In this document: in pieces, positions 1 to 10,500 of the stretch
How the letters are laid out: each line of letters opens with the position of its first letter
Position numbering within the stretch: the first letter of the stretch is position 1
Origin: Closterium sp. NIES-65
Lineage: Eukaryota; Streptophyta; Zygnematophyceae; Desmidiales; Closteriaceae
Reading direction: 5' to 3'
Length of the DNA stretch: 64,000 bases
Assembly: GCA_948144175.1 (NCBI GenBank)
Contig: CANXME010002067.1
Span: forward strand, 1,860,001-1,924,000
Program-made: the position numbers and the translations under genes
Notes under the pieces: model-generated
The model's database searches: none
Seen by the model: the letters and a program-made list of their open reading frames with translations, nothing else
What the model was told of the DNA's origin: nothing

Positions 1-3000
1 GTAACTGTGACGGGACACGCTGTGGACACTCTAAGGGAGGAGGAGGACCAGTAGAAGGCGGGAGACCAAGAACCTGCTAAAGGAGCGGAACGAAGTACGG
101 CCGAGGCCGCGAGGCGACTTTAGACACAGCAGGGACAGCACCAGTACCCCCAGCGGGAGCACCAGTGCCAGCAGCACCTCCAACTCCAGTACCTCTAGCA
201 GCACCAGTAGTACCCCCAGCAGGACCGCCTCCAGGACCGACAGCAGTAGCCTCAGTGCCAACACCCTCAGCATCTCCAGCTCCAGTCGTACCCGCAGGCC
301 CAGCAGCTCCAGTACTCCCAGTACGAGCACCTCCGGGACCCGCGGCATGAGCACCCTCAGCAGCCAAAGAACCTCCAGCTCCAGCAGCACGCCTCCCGCG
401 CCGGGCAAACCACCCGCGTAGCTCATGTGGAGAGAGTGGCTCCCGCCGAGACGAAGCACCCGAAGAACCTCTAGGCCCAGCACCGCCAGACGCCACATGA
501 GCAGGCCCAGCTCCCTCAGGCTCCGCACCCCCAGGCTCATCACCTCCAGGCGTAGCACCTCCAGGCTCAGCACCCCCAGCGGTAGCACCCCAAAGCTCAG
601 CACCCCCAGGCTCAGCACCCCCAGGCTCAGCACCCCCAGTAGTAGCACCCTCAGGCTCAGCACCCCCAGGCTTAGCACCCACACTCTCAGCACCCCCAGA
701 GTCAGCACCCCCAGGCTCAGCACCCTCAGCAGCACCAGAGTCACCAGTAACCTCGACAGGCTCGACTCCGTCTACCTGGGACACACCTGAAGGGGCAGGA
801 CCCTCAGGGGGGAGGGGGTCTACTTGGGGGGGACCTGGCACAAGGAAGAGCGGTGGCGGGGGGAGGGACGGAGTGCGGTAGGGGAAGAGGCGGTAGTAGG
901 AGACCGACTCGTCAAACGTGACGTCCTGGGAGGACAGAGCACGGCGAGAGGTGGGGTGGTAGAACTGCCACCCTGGCACATCAAGGGGGAAGCCAAGGAA
1001 GACGCAAGGAGCAGCACGAGGGGACAGCTTGTCCGCAGACAAGTTGCGGACAAACACCCGAGATCCCCAGACACAGATCGCAGACGCATCGCCAACCTTC
1101 CCCGTCCACAGCAAGGCTCGGGAGGTCTCCGGCCTGGAGACCGTGGGCTGAAGGTTGATCTGATGCGCCGCGTACCGAACCGCAAACGGCCACAGAAAAT
1201 GGGGGCCAGCGGCATGCATCATGGACGTACGGGCGACGTCCATGACCATGCCAATGCGGCGCTCAGCAATCCCATTTTGCTGTGGAGAGTCCGGAAGCGT
1301 GAAGGTCTGGCGGATGCCTCGTGCACGACAGTAGGCTCGCAAAAGGCCGGAGGAGAACTCTATGCCTCTGTCAGAGTGCAGACGCAAAACAGGAAAGTCC
1401 GAGCCGAAGCTCTGCGCGAGCTGGAGACGAGTTGCGCAGATCAAGTCGATCAACACCTCAATGACATCACCCTTGCTGCGCAAGGGGAAGACTGTGGTGT
1501 AACGCGAGTAGTCGTCAACCACCAGCAGGAAGTAGCGCTCGTGACCCTGTCCACGGACGCGGGCTGGGCCCCACACGTCCATGTGAAGCGTCTGCAGCGG
1601 GGCCTCTGTCGGAGGAAACTGGGAGGAGTGAGGGGCAGCTCGCTGGCGCCCCTCGACACAGGGGACACAGGTAGGGCTAGGCCCCTGAGGAAGGGGAGGG
1701 AGGCACCGGGGGAGACCAAAAACAAGAAGACGGGAGGCCATGCCTCTGAGACAAAGCACAGAGGGGTGACCAAGGCGGTGGTGCCAGAGGAGAGTCTCGT
1801 GAGACAAGAGACGACACGAACAGGGGGGAGACTCAGGACCAGACCTGGACGCTGCAGAAAACACCTGACTCGACGCAGCTACCCTACCAGACTCAGTAAT
1901 CGGAGGAGACGCGGTGGTCAGTGTGTACAGGCTCGACCCCGGCTGACGTGTAAACGTAGCCAAGTGTCGGCCTGTGCGGGCCTCTGTGTAGTGCGTCACT
2001 CTCTGACGCGGAGGAGTGAACTGGTGCACTCCCTCATCCTGTAGGTCAACACCACTCACCAAGTTCGTAGAGAACGAGGGGAGGTAAAGACCACACAGGG
2101 TGCCAGAGGGGGCCGCCGGACACGGGAGGACAGTGGAAAAGTGAGCAAGGACAGGACCCCCAGAGGGGTCTGCCAGAGAGACTGCAACTGGCCGACCAAG
2201 CGGCGTGAGTGTGGTGCGGTGTCGAAAGAAGGAGCTAGAAGCCCCCGAGTCAAGGGTGAAGGTGTGGGAGGCCGAAGCCGACGCGGTACCTGGGAGCGCA
2301 GACTCACCAGCACCTGAGGAAGCAGATGCACTGGCACCTAGAGCAACAGCCTCGCTAGCACCTAGAGCAGCAGCCTCACCAGTACCTAGAGCAGCAGTCT
2401 CAATGCCAGGGTTGGGCAGAAAACACCGGTAACAGTCACCCTCCTCACTAATAGTCATAGCATACATGGCAGCAAGAATAGCATCAAAGTCAAGGTCAAA
2501 GATAGCTACGCCCGCCCTAGACAGCTCGCCCCAGCGAGGGATCTCAGTGGCCTCAGGGAATTGGTGGCGCCAAGCGTTCGTCAGGCGGCCAAAGCAGCGC
2601 TGGGTGGGGTGTGCACCCCTGCACTGCTCACCCGCGCGGTCGCTGGTGCGTAGGACGTAGGTGCACGGACCAGTACCCCCACCCCGCTGGCTTGCTGCGT
2701 ACCACTCACGGAGCTGCTGAGGGGGGGAGGATGTCACGGGTGCGCTGCTGCTGCTGCTGGCGGTGACCACCACCGGAGCCGACCCTCTGCGTAGCGCCAC
2801 CCCGACCAGCTCCACCTCCTCCGCCGCCGCCTCCTCCACCGCCGCCACCTCCGCTCCCACCGCCACCGCCACCGCCTCCTCCGCCACCGCTGCCTCCACC
2901 TCCGCCTCCACTGTCGCCACCTACACCTCCACCCCCCCCACCACTCCCACCACCACCCCCACCCCCTCCACTGCCTCCACCGCCACCTCCACCGCCCCCG

Positions 3001-3809
3001 CCAGCCCCTCCAGCGCCCTTGCCCCCCTTGCCCTTGCTGGGGTGGCGTCTCCCGCTAGGGGCAGACGCAGCGCCGACCGAATCGAAGCCAACGAGGTCGG
3101 CCGCAGCAGTAGAGGCAACAGAGGGCCAAAGGGGGGAGGGGGAACACCCCTCAAAGATGGGGGTGCGAGGGTCACCACGAGAGGCTCCTACAGAGACTAT
3201 GCTCTTCTCTGCTGCTAGGAGGGCCTTCTCGAGGAGGTCAACGGTGAGAGTGGTTGGGCAAACTGAGAGGAAGTGGTCCCTGACTACACGAAGGGAGTCA
3301 GGGAGCCGGGTGACTATGTAGTAGAGGGTGATGTACATGGGGGGGGGGTTCTTGGCGCAGAACTCAGCAGGAAGCGCAGTGCGGTAGCGAGTGTCACTAG
3401 TGAGGAGGTGCGTAATGAGGTCAGCGACTGTGGGGAAGGCAGCAAGGTCAGGGAAGAGGTACGGTAGCATGAGGCGGCTAAGTGCAGCAGTGGCAGGGGA
3501 GGAGTAGCGTGCAACTACAACATCGTACAAGGTATGAGCACTCTTGTACTGGCTAAAGTGCGCACGCTCAGAGGTAGGCAGGTGGCGACGCACAGCAAGA
3601 CGTGCAGCAGCATTGCGTGTGGCCCACTGTGAGCGAACAGTGGTGTCAGCATCAGCAGCAGGGGCAGGAGAGGCACCAGAGGTGAGGTCAAAGAGGGAGA
3701 GACCGTCTGCCCTATCGCACTGTAAGAAAAGCTGCAGGTCATCTACCCAGACGTCAAAGTCAATGGCTCGACCCTTAGCGTCAAAGGCGAGGACACTAGG
3801 GTTAGCCAT
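1..3809 (-). pseudogene. Copia A gag-pol (gag, protease, integrase; frameshift and one stop)
   Basis: Start chosen at ATG 3809 because its product (MANPSVLAFDAKGRAIDFDV) matches the Gag start of intact copy C. Gag runs to a Gly-rich tract. A G7 run on the plus strand at 2721-2727 carries one extra base relative to C and shifts the frame; the next frame (to 77) holds the zinc-finger-like C/H segment (PCTYVLRTSDRAGEQC), the protease DSGAS motif, the HHRLGHP pre-integrase motif and the integrase core with HMDVWGP, HSDRG and NGIAERR (DD35E spacing). Then follows the (GGAEP)n linker. TAG at 77-79 replaces a CAG of copy C. The RT and RNase H lie outside the window. As read it cannot make a full polyprotein. 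Confidence 0.9.
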
Positions 3810-4650
3810 GACAGCAGTAGACAAGCAGCGCGAACAATAGGGTAAGGGCAGTGCAGTGATAGAGGCGCTGCTCTTACCGGACAGGGCGGCTCGGGCGGCT
3901 CGGCGGCTCGGCAGCAACTGCGGCTCGGCGACTCGGCGGCTCGGGCGGCTCGGCAGCTCGGGCGGCTCGGGCGGCTCGGCGACTTGGCAGCTCGGGCGGC
4001 TCGGCGGTTGGCTGCCGGGCGGCTCGGCGGCTCGGGTGCTGGGCGGCTCGGCGGCTGGTGTGCCTGGTGACGACCGCGGCAGCAGTTGCAGGAGCTGTGG
4101 TGACTGCTGCTTCAGAGACGGCGGCCGCTGCTTCCTCAGGGACGGCGGCGGCCGGCCGCTAGGGGCTGCGAAGGGCGGTGTAGGGGCTGTGAAGGGCGGC
4201 ACGAGGGGCCGCCGAGGGCGGCGACGGGCCGTGAGGAGGCCGCGGAAGGCGGCTCGAGGGGCCGCGAGGGGGGGCCGTAAGGGGCCGACGGGCGGCGGGA
4301 GGGGCCGTAAGGGGCTGCGAGAGGGCCCGTAAGGGCGGCTCGAGGGGCCGTAAGGGCGGCGTTAGGAGCCGTAATGACGGCACGAGGGGCCGAGAGGGCG
4401 GCGCGACGGGCGCGACGGGCCGTAGGGGCGGCGCGACGGGCCGTAAGGGCGGCGCGACGGGCCGTACGGGCGGCGCTAGGGAGCCGTAAGAGGGCCGCTA
4501 AGGGCGACCCGACGGGGCCGTGAAGGGCCTAGCGAGGGCGCGACGGTAGGGAGAGCACATGGGGCGCGATTCGGGCCGGAGCGAAGCGCTCTCCGGGCAG
4601 AAAAAAAAGTTTCGTGGTGGTGGGCCCTAGGAATCGTTCCCACTAGGGAA
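3810..4650 (-). other. GC-rich repetitive 5' leader of Copia A
   Basis: About 840 bp between primer-binding site and gag ATG made of short GC-rich repeats of the CGGCTCGGG and GGGCCGxxAGGGC type. No credible coding capacity. Leaders of B, C and D have the same design but different repeat units, so each was expanded separately. Confidence 0.75.
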
Positions 4651-4664
4651 CCTGCTCGATACCA
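4651..4664 (-). promoter_or_regulatory. tRNA-iMet primer-binding site of Copia A
   Basis: Minus-strand TGGTATCGAGCAGG immediately after the LTR end. It matches the plant initiator-Met tRNA 3' end (TGGTATCAGAGC) with a one-base difference. Confidence 0.8.
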
Positions 4665-4792
4665 TGAGAAGAAACGAGGAATGAATGAACTATGAAACAG
4701 TTGGGTACAAGTACTAACCCTAATTGGGTTGTACCCCTTATGGGCTACCCCACTACAGCCTACACAAATGTATAAGCTATAATGTTGTAACA
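4665..4792 (-). repeat. 5' LTR of Copia A (128 bp)
   Basis: Read on the minus strand it starts TGTTACAACATT and ends CTTCTCA, directly followed by the primer-binding site. It aligns with the LTRs of B (6376-6507) and D (49356-49483) over the shared core TTTGTGTAGGCT and the GTACAACxCAATTAGG segment. Confidence 0.88.
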
Positions 4793-4794
4793 AC

Positions 4795-5735
4795 TTGGTA
4801 AGGAACATACGGTACATACGTAGGCACAATCACTCGGTAAGGAACATACGGTACATACGTAGGCACAATCACTTGGTAAGGAACATACGGTACATACGTA
4901 GGCACAATCACTTGGTAAGGAACATACGGTACATACGTAGGCACATTCACTTGGTAAGGAACATACGGTACATTCTTAGGCACATTCACTTGGTAAGGAA
5001 CATACGGTACATACGTAGGCACAATCACTTGGTAAGGAACATACGGTACATACGTAGGCACATTCACTTGGTAAGGAACATACGGTACATACGTAGGCAC
5101 AATCACTTGGTAAGGAACATACTGTACATACGTAGGCACAATCACTTGGTAAGGAACATACGGTACATATGTAGGCACATTCACTTGGTAAGGAACATAC
5201 GGTACATACGTAGGCACAATCACTTGGTAAGGAACATACGGTACATACGTAGGCACAATCACTTGGTAAGGAACATACGGTACATACGTAGGCACAATCA
5301 CTTGGTAAGGAACATACTGTACATACGTAGGCACAATCACTTGGTAAGGAACATACGGTACATACGTAGGCACATTCACTTGGTAAGGAACATACGGTAC
5401 ATATGTAGGCACATTCACTTGGTAAAGAACATACGGTACATACGTAGGCACAATCACTTGGTAAGGAACATACGGTACATACGTAGGCACAATCACTTGG
5501 TAAGGAACATACGGTACATACGTAGGCACAATCACTTGGTAAGGAACATACGGTACATACGTAGGCACAATCACTTGGTAAGGAACATACGGTACATACG
5601 TAGGCACAATCACTTGGTAAGGAACATACGGTACATACGTAGGCACAATCACTTGGTAAGGAACATACGGTACATACGTAGGCACATTCACTTGGTAAGG
5701 AACATACGGTACATACATAGGCACATTCACTTGGG
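4795..5735. repeat. 39-bp minisatellite, about 24 copies
   Basis: Tandem unit CACTTGGTAAGGAACATACG plus GTACATACGTAGGCACAAT. Few variants occur (AATCAC/ATTCAC, CGGTAC/CTGTAC, TACGTA/TATGTA). Because 39 is divisible by three, several frames stay open on both strands and give 13-residue repeat peptides; this follows from the arithmetic and does not argue for coding. The array abuts the 5' LTR of Copia A. Confidence 0.95.
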
Positions 5736-5745
5736 CGGTGTTTGA

Positions 5746-6375
5746 CAACACACCGAGAGGAAGGAAGCCCATATTTGGCACGGAAATTAATTCGATGATC
5801 ACCCTCCGGCACGCTTTGGTGATGTGCACTCTAAACCCTGGCTTGCGCTGCATTGTCGTAGTGCACCGCACCCAGGCCCCTAGATTCGTTTTGAGGTAGT
5901 CTGACACCTCAGATTACACCCCTCTTCCTACTCTGGCTGTCAGAGTTACCTATTTTTTTTAGTCTGAAAATTCAGACAAGCACAACTTTTTTTGTCTGAA
6001 CTCTCTAAGTTACTTCAAATTTTAAGATGTTCATGCAGTTTCATAACAGCATAGTTATATTAGCATTAAAGCTGATTACAGCCTACCAACGAATCAGGCA
6101 ACGTGCTCGTATATCGCCACTGCTCATGTCGGCGGCGTTCTGGTGTTTTTGTCACGTGCAGCGCATGGTTGTTTCTGCTGATCTCATTTCGTTTTGTCGT
6201 GTGTGTAATTAAGGTTCTGTACCCATTTTCTCGCCTGTGTGCCAATTTTGTCAATTTTGGATTTGCGTTTCTAGCGATGCGATTGTTCACCCGATCTGTA
6301 TCAGGTGGGCCAAGTGCCACGCAGCTGAGCTGTCAGCAGGCAGAAACTGTTGCTTGGCGTGGCGTATGAGCATCA
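5746..6375. other. AT-richer spacer, no gene seen
   Basis: No supportable gene. It holds short T runs and repeated AGTCTGA/TCAGACT words near 5895-6000, the same words found right of the B/C nest at 21470-22060, so this may be the left part of the locus B inserted into. Confidence 0.5.
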
Positions 6376-6507
6376 TGTCAGAACATTATAGCTTACCTAT
6401 TTGTGTAGGCTATAGTGGGGTATCCCATAGGGGGTACAACACAATTAGGGTTTCCTATATGTACTCACTTCATTCATAGTCATTCCATCCTCGTTCATTT
6501 CTTCTCA
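6376..6507 (+). repeat. 5' LTR of Copia B (132 bp)
   Basis: Starts TGTCAGAACATT and ends TTTCTTCTCA, followed at 6508 by TGGAATCAGAGCAGG, the primer-binding site. It matches the reconstructed boundaries of the split 3' LTR. Confidence 0.92.
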
Positions 6508-7508
6508 TGGAATCAGAGCAGGCCCCCTCCTAGGGACTGTTCATAGGGCCCACCGAAGCGCGCCCCGAGGCGCGCATTCTTTTTTTTAGTGACCCTTCGT
6601 GTCGCCCCTAGCGGCCCGTTACGCCGCCCTTACCTACGCGACCCTGCCGCCCTTACATCGCGGCCCCGCCGCCCTTAAGTCGCGGCCCCGCCGCCCTTAC
6701 GACGCGGCCTCGCCGCCCTTACCTACGCGGCCTCGCCGCCCTTACGTCGCGGCCCCGCCGCCCTTACGTCGCGGCCCCGCCGCCCTTACGTCGCGGCTCC
6801 GCCCCCCTTACGTCGCGGCCCCGCCGCCCCTACGTCGCGGCCCCGCCGCCCTTACGTCGCGGCCTCGCCGCCCTTACGTCGCGGCCCCGCCGCCCTTACG
6901 TCGCGGCCCCGCCGCCCTTACGTCGCGGCTCCGCCGCCCTCACGTCGCGGCCGAGCCGCCCTTACGTCGCGGCCCCGCCGCCCTTACGTCGCGGCCCCGC
7001 CGCCCTTACGTCGCGGCCCAGCCGCCCTCACGTAGCGACCCCGCCGCCTCACCTCTGCGGCCCACCCGTCGCCTTACCTGCGACCCGCCCGCCGCCCTTA
7101 CTTGCGGCCTACCGCCGCCCTACCTGCGGCTCACGCCGCCGCCCCTACCGCTCGCCGCCGACCCGGCCGCACGCTTCAGCCGCCGCCTCGGCCCCCCCCC
7201 CACGCCGCCCTTACGCCGCTGTGACCCAGCCGCCCGAGCCGCCTGTGCCGCTGAGGAGCCGAGCCGCCCGACTCGCCCGAGCCGCTGAGTACCCGAACCG
7301 CCCGAGCCGCCCGAGCCACTGAGTACCCGAGCCGCTGAGCACCCGAGCCGCCCGAGCCGCCCGAGCCGCCCGGGTCATCTGAGGAGCCGAGCTGCTGGTC
7401 CACCGGAGCTGCTGTTGCTGCTGGGCCGGCCGAGCAGCACAGTTGCCGTGTTACTACGCCCCTGAGCTGCCCGACCCGCCCTCTCTGGTGAGATCGTCGC
7501 CTGCTGTC
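6508..7508 (+). other. Primer-binding site and GC-rich leader of Copia B
   Basis: Begins with TGGAATCAGAGC (tRNA-iMet type, one mismatch). About 6650-7040 is a tandem of roughly 22-bp units (CTTACGTCGCGGCCCCGCC type), followed by CCGAGCCGCCCGAG repeats to about 7370. Long open frames through it are by-products of the repeats. Confidence 0.8.
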
Positions 7509-10500
7509 ATGGCTACCCCTAGTGTCCTAGCCTTTGACGCTGAGGGTGGCACCATTGACTTTGAGGTCTGGGTAGACGACCTGTAGCTGTTCTTACAGTG
7601 CGATAGGGCAGACGGTCTTTCTCTCTTTGACCTCACCTCTGGCGCCTCTCCTGCCCCTGCTGCTGATGCTGACCCCACTGTTCGCTCCCAGTGGGCCACG
7701 CGCGACGCTGCTGCACGTCTTGCTGTGCGTCGCCACCTGCCTACCGCTGAGCGCGCGCACTTTAGTCAGTACAAGAGTGCTCACACCTTGTACGACGCTG
7801 TAGTTGCGCGCTACTCCTCCCTTGCCACTGCTGCACTGAGTCGCCTCATGCTCCCTTTCCTCTTCCCTGACCTTGCCGCCTTTCCCACTGTCGCTGATCT
7901 CATTACGCACCTCCGCACTAGTGACACCCGCTACCGCGCTGCGCTTCCCGCTGACTTCTGCGCCAAGAACCCCCCCCCCATGTACATCACTCTCTACTTT
8001 CTAGTCACCCGCCTCCCTGACTCCCTTCGTGTAGTCCGGGACCACTTCCTTGCGGTCTGTCCCACCACTCTCACAGTTGACAGCCTCTAGAAGGCCCTCC
8101 TAGCGGCGGAGAAGAGCATAGTCGCTGTAGGAGCCTCTCGAGGTGACCCCCGCGCCCCCATCTTTGAGGGGTGTTCTCCTTCCCCTCTCTTGCCCTCTGT
8201 CGCCTCTACCGCTGCGGCCGACCTTGTTGGTCTTGAGTCGGTCGGTGCGGCGTCTGCCCCTAGCGGGAGACGCCGCCTTGGCAAGGGCAAGGGGGGCAAG
8301 GGAGCGGGTGGGGCCAGCGGGGGCGGTGGAGGTGGAGGTGGAGGCGGCGGAGGGAGTGGAGGTGGCGGTGGAGGTGGTGGCGGGGGTGGGGGTGCTAGTG
8401 GCGGCAGTGGAGGCGGGGGTGGCGGCGGCGGTGGCGGTGGGAGCGGAGGTGGTGGAGGCGGCGGCGATGGAGGCGGAGGCAAGGGTGGCGATGGTGGAGG
8501 TGGTCGGAGTGGCGCTTCGCAGCGGAGCAGCACTGGGGGTGGTCAGCGCCAGCAGCAGCAGCAGCAGCGTTCTCGCGACGTCCCCACCCCTCAGCAGCTC
8601 CGTGAGTGGTACACGCAGCGTCAGCGTGGTGGGAGTTTTGGTCCCTGCACCTACGTTCTTCGCACTGGCGACCGCGTTGGAGAGCACTGTGGGGGGACCC
8701 ACACCGCCCAGCGCTGCTTTGGCCGCCTGACAGACGCTTGGCGCCAGCAGTTCCCGGAGGCCGCGGAGATCCCCCGCTGGGGAGAGCTGTCTAGGGCTGG
8801 TGTAGCTATCTTTGATCTTGACTTTGATGCTATCCTTGCTGCCATGTATGCTGTGACCATTAGTGATGAGGGTGACTGTTACCGGTGTTTCCCGACCGAC
8901 CCGGGCATTGGTACTGCTGCTCTAGGTGCCAGCGAGGCTTCTGCTCCAGTTGCCAGTGCGTCTGTGCTCTCAGGTACAGGTGAGGCTGCTCTCTCAGGTA
9001 CTAGTGAGTCTGCGCTCTCTGGTACTGCGTCGGCTTCGGCCTCCCACACCTTCACCCTTGACTCTGGAGCGTCTCGCTCCTTCTTTCGAGACCGCACCAT
9101 ACTCACGCCGCTTAGTCGGCCGGTTGCGGTGTCCCTGGCTGACCCCTCTGGGGGTCCTGTCCTGTCTCGCTTCTCCACAGTCCTCCCGTGTCCGACGGCT
9201 CCCTCTGGCACCCTGTCTGGTCTCTACCTCCCCTCGTTCTCTATGAACTTGGTGAGTGGTGCTGACCTACAGGATGCGGGGGTCCACCAGTTCACCCCTG
9301 CTCGTCAGCGAGTGACGCACTGCACAGAGGCTAGCACAGGTCGTCACCTGGCTACGTTTACACGTCAGCCAGGGTCGAGCCTGTACACACTGACCACTGC
9401 TTCTCCTCCAGTTCCTGAGTCTGGTAGGGTCCCTTCGTCAGGTCAGGTGTTTGCTGCAGCGTCCAGGTCTGGTCCTGAGTCTGCCCCCTGTTCGTGTCGT
9501 CGCCTGTCTCACAAGACTCTCCTCTGGCACCACCGCCTGGGTCACCCCTCTCTGCTTCGGCTCAGAGGAATGGCCTCCCGTCTTCTTGTGTCTGGTCTCC
9601 CCCGGTCCCTTCCTCCCCTTCCTCAGGACCCTGGCCCTGCCTGTGTCCCCTGTGTCGAGGGGCGCCAGCGTGCTGCCCCTCACTCCTCCCAGTTTCCTCC
9701 GACAGAGGCTCCGTTGCAGACGCTTCACATGGACGTGTGGGGCCCTGCCCGCGTCCATGGACTCGGTCACGAGTGCTACTTCCTGTAGGTGGTTGACGAC
9801 TACTCGCGTTACACCACAGTCTTCCCCTTGCGCAGCAAGGGTGATGTCACTGAATTGCTGATCGACTGGATCCACGCAGCTCGTCTCCAGCTCAGGCAGA
9901 GCTTTGGCTCGGACTTTCCTGTGTTGCGTCTGCACTCGGACAGAGGCGGAGAGTTCTCCTCTGGCCTTCTGCGTGCCTACTTCCGTGCGCGAGGCATCCG
10001 TCAGACCTTCACGCTTCTGGACTCACCGCAGCAAAATGGGATTGCAGAGCGCCGCATTGGCATGGTCATGGACGTCGCTCGTACGTCTATGATGCATGCG
10101 GCTGCTCCCCATTTCTTGTGGCCGTTTGCGGTCAGGTACGCGGCGCATCAGATCAACCTCCACCCCAGGGTTTCCAGGCCGGAGACCTCCCCAGCCCTGC
10201 GATGCGTCGGCGTTCCGGGTCTGGGGATCTTGGGCGTTTGTCCGCGACTTGTATGCGGACAAGCTGTCCCCTCGTGCTGCTCCCTGCGTCTTCCTGGGGT
10301 TCCCGCCCGACGCCCCTGGGTGGCAGTTCTACCACCCCACCTCTCGTCGTGTTCTGTCCTCCCAGGACGTCACGTTGGACGAGTCGGTACCCTACTACCG
10401 CCTCTTCCCCTACCGCACTCCGTCCCTCCCCCCACCCCCGCTCTTCTTGGTACGAGGTCCCCCCCCGGTAGACCCCCTTCCCCCTCAGGGTCCTGCCCCG

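Larger units (their letters stand above)
1..4792 (-). mobile_element. Copia LTR retrotransposon A, 3' part beyond window edge
   Basis: Minus-strand Copia element seen from its 5' LTR (4665-4792) through primer-binding site, GC-rich leader, gag, protease, integrase and the Pro/Gly-rich linker. The reverse transcriptase, RNase H and 3' LTR lie off the left edge, so its target duplication cannot be checked. It is the same family as B, C and D: LTRs of 128-132 bp, the same Gly-rich gag and the same (GGAEP)n linker. Only two disabling lesions are visible, a 1-nt expansion of a G7 run (2721-2727) and a TAG at 77-79, so it is a fairly recent copy. Confidence 0.93.

Noticed and set aside
4777-5907. 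Long minus-strand frame of VPTYVPYVPYQVI repeats
   Set aside because: The 39-bp period keeps several frames open on both strands. There is no domain or codon-level conservation, so I treat it as a minisatellite.
6599-7288. Arg/Pro/Ala-rich frames in the GC-rich leader of B (and equivalents in A, C and D)
   Set aside because: Products of short GC repeats, upstream of the conserved gag ATG and different in every copy.
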